DNA from: Gemmatimonadota bacterium
Lineage (GTDB): Bacteria; Gemmatimonadota; Gemmatimonadetes; Palauibacterales; Palauibacteraceae
Direction: 5' to 3'
NCBI GenBank assembly: GCA_016649455.1
Contig: JAENXO010000008.1
Coordinates: 1-18,963 of the forward strand
DNA: 18,963 nt
Shown one piece after another: positions 13,812 to 18,963 of this stretch (position 1 is the first letter of the stretch; each line of letters opens with the position of its first letter). The position numbers and the translations under genes were made by a program. The notes beneath the pieces were generated by a model. That model did no database searches. It was given only the letters and a program-made list of their open reading frames with translations, and was not told where the DNA came from.

Positions 13812-15740
13812 ATGAAGTTCCATCTGCCTGTTGCCGTTCTCGCCACGGTGGCCCTCCTGTCCACCACCGGGATCGCCCGGGCGCAGGATCCGATTCCGCC
13901 CAAGGAGGGTCTTGAGAGCGCTTTCCCGGCCCAGGACCACTTTTCGCCCTACGCAGGCCGGAACTTCCCGACCCAGGTGTATTGGGGCGACACGCACCTC
14001 CATACGGGCATGTCGATGGATGCCGGCGCGTTCGGCGCACGATTGATGCCCGAGGACGCCTACCGGTTCGCCCGCGGCGAGGAACTCGTGTCCTCGACCG
14101 GCCTGCCCGTGAGGCTGGACCGCCCCCTGGATTTCCTGGTCGTGGCGGACCACTCGGACAACATGGGCTTCTTCCCGAAGCTGTTTGCCGGTGATCGCGA
14201 CATGCTCGCCGATCCGACCGGACGGCGGTGGTACGACATGGTCCAGGCTGGCGGACAGGAGGGCGTCAAAGCCGCCCTTGAGGTGATCGTGGCGTTCTCG
14301 CAGAACACCTTTCCCCCGGCTCTCGCTTCACTGCCCGGAACGGCGGCCTACCGCGGGGCGTGGGACGTGGCGATCGACGCGGCCGAGAAGTACAACGACC
14401 CGGGCCACTTCACCGCGTTTATCGGCTACGAGTGGACGTCCAACACGGCGGGCGCAAACCTGCACCGGGTCGTGATTCTACGGGACGACGGGTTCCGGGC
14501 AGGTCTCGTCGAGCCCTACACGACGCTCAGGCCCCTCGGCAGCGACAATCCGCGTGATCTGTGGAAGTGGTTGCAGATGTACGAGGACCGGACGGGCGGA
14601 CAGGCGCTGGCTATCGCGCACAACGGCAACCTGTCGAACGGGATCATGTTCCCGTGGATCGAGTCGTTCACCGGGAAGCCGATCGATCTCGAGTACGCCG
14701 AGACGCGTGCCCGCTGGGAGCCTCTGTACGAGGCCACCCAGATCAAGGGCGACGGCGAGGCGCACCCGTTCCTGTCGCCGAACGACGAGTTCGCCGACTA
14801 CGAAACGTGGGACCAGGGGAATCTCGACCTGAGTGAGGCCAAAGAGAACGACATGCTGCAGTACGAGTACGCCCGGTCGGGGCTGCAGATCGGCCTGCAG
14901 GCCGAAGCCGCGCTCGGCGTGAACCCGTACCAGTTCGGCATGATCGGGTCCACGGACAGCCACACCGGTCTCGCCACCGCCGGTGAGGACAACTTCTTCG
15001 GCAAGCATTCCGGCACCGAGCCCAGCGCGGAGCGCTATCTGCACCCGATGGCGAAACTGGGCGACCTCGAGTACACGAGCTGGTCGATGGCGTCGTCCGG
15101 CTACGCCGCAGTATGGGCCACCGAAAACACGCGGCGGGCGATCTTCGACGCGATGATGCGCAAGGAGACCTACGCCACGACCGGACCACGCATGCTCGTG
15201 CGCTTCTTCGGCGGCTGGGACTTCACGGCGGCCGATGCGGGCAGCCGTCTCCCCGCCAATGTCGGCTATGCGAAGGGCGCGCCGATGGGCGGCACCCTCG
15301 GCGCGGCCCCCGACGGAAAGTCTGCTTCCTTCCTGGTGGCGGCGCTCAAGGATCCGCTGTCGGGCAACCTCGATCGGATCCAGATCGTGAAAGGCTGGCT
15401 CGACTCGAGCGGGAACAAGCAGGAAGAGGTGTTCGACGTCGTGTGGTCCGGCGATCGGACTCCGGGTGCGGACGGCAAGTTGCCGCCCGTCGGAAACACC
15501 GTGAACCTCTCCAACGCCACGTGGACGAACACGATCGGGGCTCCCGAGTTGATCGGGGTCTGGGTAGATCCGGACTTCGATGCCTCGCAATCGGCCGTGT
15601 ACTACGCGCGAGTGCTCGAGATCCCTACACCGCGCTGGACGGCGTACGAGGAAGTGCGCTTCGGAATCACGATGCCGGACGAGGTGCCGATGATCACCCA
15701 GGAGCGTGCTTACACCTCACCAATCTGGTACACGCCGTAG
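13812..15740 (+). CDS. Exported DUF3604 protein, PHP-like metal-dependent hydrolase
   Basis: This 642-residue protein belongs to the DUF3604 family, whose biochemical role is not established to my knowledge. A Sec signal peptide (residues 1-24, ending ARA|QD) exports it. The conserved metal-binding pattern resembles PHP phosphoesterases: WGDTHLHTG (H62, H64), VVADHSDN (D113, H114), YEW (E207), AIAHNGNLSNG (H270, N271) and GSTDSH (D382, H384). These would hold two or three metal ions for hydrolysis of a phosphate or related ester. The length and motif order are normal for the family, with no sign of damage. It is separated from sulfatase B by a terminator, so it has its own promoter or depends on read-through. 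Placement next to two sulfatases suggests work on the same class of substrate, which is inference. Confidence 0.9.
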   Translation: MKFHLPVAVLATVALLSTTGIARAQDPIPPKEGLESAFPAQDHFSPYAGRNFPTQVYWGDTHLHTGMSMDAGAFGARLMPEDAYRFARGEELVSSTGLPVRLDRPLDFLVVADHSDNMGFFPKLFAGDRDMLADPTGRRWYDMVQAGGQEGVKAALEVIVAFSQNTFPPALASLPGTAAYRGAWDVAIDAAEKYNDPGHFTAFIGYEWTSNTAGANLHRVVILRDDGFRAGLVEPYTTLRPLGSDNPRDLWKWLQMYEDRTGGQALAIAHNGNLSNGIMFPWIESFTGKPIDLEYAETRARWEPLYEATQIKGDGEAHPFLSPNDEFADYETWDQGNLDLSEAKENDMLQYEYARSGLQIGLQAEAALGVNPYQFGMIGSTDSHTGLATAGEDNFFGKHSGTEPSAERYLHPMAKLGDLEYTSWSMASSGYAAVWATENTRRAIFDAMMRKETYATTGPRMLVRFFGGWDFTAADAGSRLPANVGYAKGAPMGGTLGAAPDGKSASFLVAALKDPLSGNLDRIQIVKGWLDSSGNKQEEVFDVVWSGDRTPGADGKLPPVGNTVNLSNATWTNTIGAPELIGVWVDPDFDASQSAVYYARVLEIPTPRWTAYEEVRFGITMPDEVPMITQERAYTSPIWYTP

Positions 15741-15779
15741 GGGGAACCGGAGAAGAACCTGCAGGACTCAGAACCTGGT

Positions 15780-15807
15780 CGGGCGGTCGCCGAGAGGTGA
15801 CCGCCCG
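15780..15807 (+). terminator. Hairpin after the DUF3604 gene, near-copy of the 13705-13730 hairpin
   Basis: A 12-bp stem (15780-15791 with 15796-15807, one G-T wobble) closes on GAGA (15792-15795). Bases 15781-15806 match 13705-13730 at 24 of 26 positions; one difference is in the loop and one turns a wobble into a T-A pair, keeping the fold. No T-run follows. It starts 40 bp after the stop, and probably ends the DUF3604 transcript. Confidence 0.65.
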
Positions 15808-15934
15808 CGCGTGGTGTTCCGGATTCACATTCCTGCCCCCCCTATACGTTGCGGCGCCACGCCGAAACTGGTCTCTTTCATAGGTGCGGGCTGGCTGGCC
15901 AGCCGAGACGAAGATTCGCTCACGAGCTTCCTTC
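15808..15934 (+). promoter_or_regulatory. Non-coding leader upstream of the barrel gene pair, with a 12-bp palindrome
   Basis: After the hairpin, 137 bp separate the DUF3604 unit from the next start and should contain its promoter. I find TATACG at 15843-15848 as a possible -10, without a good -35 at normal spacing. GGCTGGCCAGCC (15893-15904) is a perfect palindrome 40 bp before the ATG, in the probable 5' leader. A start at 15849, in frame with the downstream gene, was rejected for lack of a binding site. Confidence 0.3.
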
Positions 15935-15944
15935 GGAGACGACG

Positions 15945-16610
15945 ATGCGTAGACTCGTTCCACTTCTTGTCGGGGCACTGCTGCTTGCCCAGGTTCCGCC
16001 AGCCGATGCCCAGGTCCGGATCGGAGCCTACGGGGGGATTACCAACTCTGGCCTGACCGGGGATGCGCCGGCGAACGCCGAATACCGGAAAAAGACTGGT
16101 CCGGTGATCGGGGCCTTGGTCGAGATTCCCGTGGCCAGCAACGTGCTGATCAGCGTCCAGCCCGCCTGGGTGCAAAGGGGCACGAAGATCGCCGTGGACG
16201 TGGAAGGCCAGGATGAGCGACAGGACAGCCTGTCGCTCGGGCTTTCCTACTTCTCAGTCCCATTGCTCATGAAGCTCGAAACGGCCGGTGGGAAGGTCTT
16301 CGTCAACAGCGGCGTCGATGTGGGCTTCCTGCTCGACGCGAAGCTCTCACCTGTCGAGGGCGACGGCGAGGACGAGGACGTAAGCGAATCGGTCAAGGAT
16401 TTCGATCTGGCAGTGAATTTCGGCGTTGGCGGGCAGTTTCCGATCGGGCTGCCACGACTGACGATCGAGGCCCGCTACACCCAGAGCCTGACCAACCTTT
16501 CGAACGTGTCCGTGGACATTGGCGCCGACGAGTTGATTCCGACTCGGTTCCGATCCTCCGGGTTCGAATTTCTCGCGGGGATCTGGATCCCGCTCGGGGG
16601 AGGTGATTGA
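15945..16610 (+). CDS. Outer-membrane beta-barrel protein, PorT/OMP_b-brl-like
   Basis: This 221-residue exported protein has a signal peptide (residues 1-23, PADAQ) and strands typical of the small outer-membrane barrel family common in Bacteroidota and Gemmatimonadota: VRIGAYGG, TGPVIGALVEIP, VLISVQPAWVQRG, SYFSVPLLMKLE and VFVNSGVDVGFLL. The 'Q-x-x-W-x-Q-R-G' and 'Y-x-x-V-P-L-L-x-K' signatures are the main support. An acidic stretch (about 139-152, EGDGEDEDVSESVKD) lies in what should be an extracellular loop and might bind cations. GGAG six bases before the ATG sets the start. The next gene begins 1 bp after the stop, with its Shine-Dalgarno overlapping this gene's end, so the pair is one transcriptional unit. 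No specific function is assigned. Confidence 0.75.
   Translation: MRRLVPLLVGALLLAQVPPADAQVRIGAYGGITNSGLTGDAPANAEYRKKTGPVIGALVEIPVASNVLISVQPAWVQRGTKIAVDVEGQDERQDSLSLGLSYFSVPLLMKLETAGGKVFVNSGVDVGFLLDAKLSPVEGDGEDEDVSESVKDFDLAVNFGVGGQFPIGLPRLTIEARYTQSLTNLSNVSVDIGADELIPTRFRSSGFEFLAGIWIPLGGGD
16599..16606 (+). promoter_or_regulatory. Strong ribosome binding site inside the preceding gene's end
   Basis: GGAGGTGA, the full anti-16S complement, lies five bases before ATG 16612 and overlaps the last codons of the preceding gene. An apparent GTG start at 16603 is part of this element and is rejected. Confidence 0.8.
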
Positions 16611-16611
16611 G

Positions 16612-17562
16612 ATGAGCATTCGATTGGTCTCTATCCGACTCGCAGCCCTCGGCGCCGTTTTCGCGCTTCTGCTGGTGGGAAGACCGGTATTCGCGCAGGA
16701 TGGACCGTTCCCGCAGCTCGACGGCCACCGGTTCAGCCCGACGCGTGTGGTGCCACTGCCGTCGACCAACAGCTACATCGTATCGAATCTCGGGATGGCC
16801 CAGGCATTCTCTCTGACGACCCCGCATTTTGTCATAGAAGGGGACACGATTCCGGGGCTCCAGGGCGACCTCCTGTTCGCCTCGCTCGATCTCGAGTACC
16901 AGCAGAAGATCGTCGACTGGTTCGCCTTCCGTGTCGGCTACCGGGTGGATGCGCGACTTGGCACCGACCTCGAATCACTGCTGTCCAGGGGAGTGAACAC
17001 GGTCACGGGATTCGAGATCGGGTGGATCGCACAGGTGCTCGAGTCGAAGCGCGACATGCTGTCGCTGGACTTCCGCGTGTCCAACAAGAGCTTCAGCGCA
17101 GTCGATATCGGAGGGTTCGTGCAGGATGTCATCGACGGCATCGACGCCAGTATCGTTCGGAAGAACAACGCAGTCCGCGTCGCCGGGGGACTGCGCTACG
17201 CGCACACATTCTCGAACCTGTTCGGCATCGTGGCGAACGGAGAACTGGGGGTCGGTGAGTCGATCTATCGGACCGATGACGACGAGGTGTTCTTTCGGCT
17301 CGGTGGACAGTTCGACTTCGACCTCGCGGCGTGGCGCAACATTCCGCTGAACGTGGCGTTCGGGTTCCAGACCGACTCGTATCCGGAAGCAAGTGAAGAA
17401 GTCGATGGGAGCCTGAACACGACGTACCTGCGCGTGTCGTATATCGCCCGCGACGACTTCACGATCGGACTCACGTTCAACGGATCAACGATTCCGGTCA
17501 GGGACGAAGGGGATGACCTGAAGTACGGCGGTGTCGAATTCGATCTTCGATACTGGTTCTGA
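16612..17562 (+). CDS. Predicted outer-membrane beta-barrel protein of unknown function
   Basis: This 316-residue protein has a clear signal peptide (residues 1-28, ending VFA|QD). The mature part alternates short amphipathic strands with polar turns, for example WFAFRVGYRVDARLG, LSLDFRVSNKSF, AVRVAGGLRYAHTF, VFFRLGGQFDFDL and TTYLRVSYIA. It ends in FDLRYWF, so the last residue is the aromatic expected of BAM-inserted barrels. I do not recognise a named family. It follows the PorT-like gene after 1 bp, with a strong Shine-Dalgarno overlapping that gene, so both are probably made together and could cooperate at the outer membrane. The murQ start lies 15 bp after its stop, hence co-transcription with the muropeptide genes is possible. 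Confidence 0.65.
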   Translation: MSIRLVSIRLAALGAVFALLLVGRPVFAQDGPFPQLDGHRFSPTRVVPLPSTNSYIVSNLGMAQAFSLTTPHFVIEGDTIPGLQGDLLFASLDLEYQQKIVDWFAFRVGYRVDARLGTDLESLLSRGVNTVTGFEIGWIAQVLESKRDMLSLDFRVSNKSFSAVDIGGFVQDVIDGIDASIVRKNNAVRVAGGLRYAHTFSNLFGIVANGELGVGESIYRTDDDEVFFRLGGQFDFDLAAWRNIPLNVAFGFQTDSYPEASEEVDGSLNTTYLRVSYIARDDFTIGLTFNGSTIPVRDEGDDLKYGGVEFDLRYWF

Positions 17563-17577
17563 CCTCGCGGTCACGGA

Positions 17578-18555
17578 TTGAACGAACGGGAACGCCTTCG
17601 TAACCCCGATGTGATCGATCTGGGAGACGATCGGCTCACGGAGCGCTTCAATCCGCGCACGGCCGGAATCGATCGGGCATCGACGCGGGATATCGTCGAC
17701 CTGCTGCAGGCGGAAGACCGGACCGTACCGGATGCGGTCGCAGCGGCAGCGGACTCGCTCGTGGCCCTGGTCGAAGACGTGGCAGCGCGACTGTCCCGGG
17801 GCGGACGCCTGTTCTACGTCGGGGCCGGAACGAGCGGCCGCCTGGGTGTGCTGGACGCCTCCGAGTGCCCACCGACGTTCGGTACCGATCCCGACCTGGT
17901 GCAGGGAATCATCGCGGGCGGGGCGCCGGCTCTCGTACGCGCCGCTGAGGGCGCCGAGGACGACGAGGCTGCGGGGCGCGCGGCGATCACGGACGCCGCC
18001 GTCTGCGAGCCCGATTTCGTGCTCGGCATCGCCGCTTCCGGAACGACCCCCTACGTCAGCGCAGCCCTGGAGCAGGCCCTCGTGGCCGGCGCCGGGACCG
18101 GTCTGCTGACCTGCTCGGAGCCGCCGGCGGAACTCGCCGGGCGCGTGGACCACCCGATCACCATCCGCACGGGCCCGGAAGCGATCGTCGGCTCCACCCG
18201 CCTCAAAGCCGGAACCGCGACAAAGCTCGTCCTCAACACGATCACCACGGCCGCGATGATCCGCCTCGGCAAGGTGTACGGAAATCTGATGGTGGATCTC
18301 CGCGCCACCAGCAGAAAGCTCGAAGACCGGAGCATGCGGATCATCGAGGCGCTGACCGGGCTCGACAGGACCCCGGCCGAGGACCTGCTCGGAGCCGCTG
18401 GCGGGAGCGTGAAGACGGCGCTGGCCATGCATGGAATGGGGGTCGACCGTCGAGTAGCTGAACAGAGGCTCGAGGCGTGTGAAGGGTTCCTCACGGAGTG
18501 CCTGGAGCGGTTCCCGGAGCCGTCCGGGGACGAGACCGGAGAGCCGGAAGCGTGA
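17578..18555 (+). CDS. murQ: N-acetylmuramic acid 6-phosphate etherase
   Basis: MurQ cleaves the lactyl ether of MurNAc-6-phosphate to give GlcNAc-6-phosphate and D-lactate, a cytoplasmic step of cell-wall recycling. The SIS-fold signature YVGAGTSGRLGVLDASECPPTFG (positions 80-102) contains the proposed catalytic Glu96, and the second active-site Glu127 lies in RAAEGAEDD, 31 residues later as in E. coli (E83 and E114). The segment LTERFNPRTAGIDRAS (20-35) matches the usual N-terminus, so the 19 residues before it are an extension; the TTG at 17578 has no clear Shine-Dalgarno, and GTG at 17611 is an alternative start. Total length is 325 residues, near the family norm. The stop overlaps the anmK start (GTGA), so the two recycling steps are translationally coupled. 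Confidence 0.95.
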   Translation: MNERERLRNPDVIDLGDDRLTERFNPRTAGIDRASTRDIVDLLQAEDRTVPDAVAAAADSLVALVEDVAARLSRGGRLFYVGAGTSGRLGVLDASECPPTFGTDPDLVQGIIAGGAPALVRAAEGAEDDEAAGRAAITDAAVCEPDFVLGIAASGTTPYVSAALEQALVAGAGTGLLTCSEPPAELAGRVDHPITIRTGPEAIVGSTRLKAGTATKLVLNTITTAAMIRLGKVYGNLMVDLRATSRKLEDRSMRIIEALTGLDRTPAEDLLGAAGGSVKTALAMHGMGVDRRVAEQRLEACEGFLTECLERFPEPSGDETGEPEA

Positions 18556-18963
18556 GCAATCTGTACGCGGGGCTGATGTCAGGCACATCGCTGGACGGTG
18601 TCGACGCGGCACTGGTCGAGTTCAGCGGAGCCGCGGAGCGACCGGACTCGGCCCGGCTGGTCGCGTTCCGGACTGATCCCTACGACCCGGAAATCGCAGC
18701 CAGGCTGTTGGAGGCCGTGGCAGGGCGGTCCGGGTCGAAGGAGTTGTGCGACCTGGGGTTCGAGCTTGGGGAGAGGTTCTCGGCTTCGGTACTCGCGCTG
18801 CTGGCCGACGCCGGCGTCGCGGCGTCGGAAGTGGCGGCGATCGGCAGTCATGGCCAGACGGTCTGGCATCGCCCGCCGGCGTCGCGCCGCCCCGGAGCCA
18901 CGCTGCAGATCGGCGAGTCGGCCGTGCTGGCCGAGCAGACCGGCATCGATGTGATCTCCGACT
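18552..18963 (+). CDS. anmK: Anhydro-N-acetylmuramic acid kinase (partial, 3' end outside window)
   Basis: AnmK phosphorylates 1,6-anhydro-MurNAc, released from peptidoglycan during turnover, to MurNAc-6-phosphate, which MurQ then cleaves. The visible 137 residues begin with the ATP-binding motif GLMSGTSLDGVDAALVEF and include the family segments IGSHGQTVWHRP and ATLQIGE. The GTG start overlaps the murQ stop by 4 bp. The gene is open to the window edge, where roughly the C-terminal two thirds of a normal AnmK are missing. Anhydro-sugars are produced by lytic transglycosylases, so the pair supports a peptidoglycan-containing, recycling bacterium. Confidence 0.95.
   Translation, partial: MSNLYAGLMSGTSLDGVDAALVEFSGAAERPDSARLVAFRTDPYDPEIAARLLEAVAGRSGSKELCDLGFELGERFSASVLALLADAGVAASEVAAIGSHGQTVWHRPPASRRPGATLQIGESAVLAEQTGIDVISD

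Noticed and set aside
14478..15590. 370-codon open frame on the minus strand
   Set aside because: It is antisense to the DUF3604 gene, which carries all conserved motifs on the plus strand.

Overview
The window is dense, GC-rich bacterial DNA with typical coding density. It holds 17 protein genes: a broken one at the left edge, 15 complete ones, and one cut by the right edge. I see no tRNA, rRNA, CRISPR array, insertion sequence or phage gene. The host looks Gram-negative: there are five predicted outer-membrane beta-barrel proteins, two lipoproteins, and a cell-wall recycling pair that acts on anhydro-muropeptides. The PorT-like barrel, the many secreted sulfatase-type hydrolases, the GTG/TTG starts and the high GC are reminiscent of Gemmatimonadota or a neighbouring FCB-type lineage. 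That placement is an inference, not something the sequence proves.

Layout. Positions 1-172 carry the end of a glycine-zipper protein. A perfect hairpin (179-204) separates it from a convergent gamma-glutamyltransferase lipoprotein gene (minus strand, 235-2040). A divergent 122-bp gap then leads to a CDF-type cation transporter gene (2163-3065), followed 10 bp later by a membrane-anchored, PAS-containing sigma-54 activator gene (3076-5226). The next 231 bp are non-coding. They contain a perfect 16-bp palindrome with extra half-sites and, about 125 bp downstream, a good sigma-54 -24/-12 element facing right.

That element points into a compact same-strand cluster: a small ABM-type monooxygenase-like protein (5458-5769), a 186-residue multi-pass membrane protein (5795-6355), a large lipoprotein arylsulfatase (6403-8757), an outer-membrane barrel (8850-9704), a TMEM175-like membrane protein (9710-10387), two further related barrels (10384-11229 and 11258-12109) and a second exported sulfatase (12148-13674). 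A strong intrinsic terminator follows (13701-13734). Next is a DUF3604/PHP-like exported hydrolase gene (13812-15740), followed by a near-copy of the same terminator hairpin. The right part holds two outer-membrane barrel genes (15945-16610 and 16612-17562) and murQ-anmK (17578 to the window end), which overlap by 4 bp.

How it may work together. My reading is that the membrane activator senses a signal and switches on, through sigma-54, a set of genes for uptake and desulfation of a sulfated organic compound. Barrels would pass the compound through the outer membrane, two formylglycine sulfatases would remove sulfate outside the cytoplasm, and the DUF3604 hydrolase and ABM protein would act on the products. 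No glycoside hydrolase or polysaccharide lyase is present, so a small aryl, steroid or lipid sulfate fits better than a sulfated polysaccharide. The promoter logic and the motifs are visible in the sequence; the substrate and the unity of the regulon are inference.
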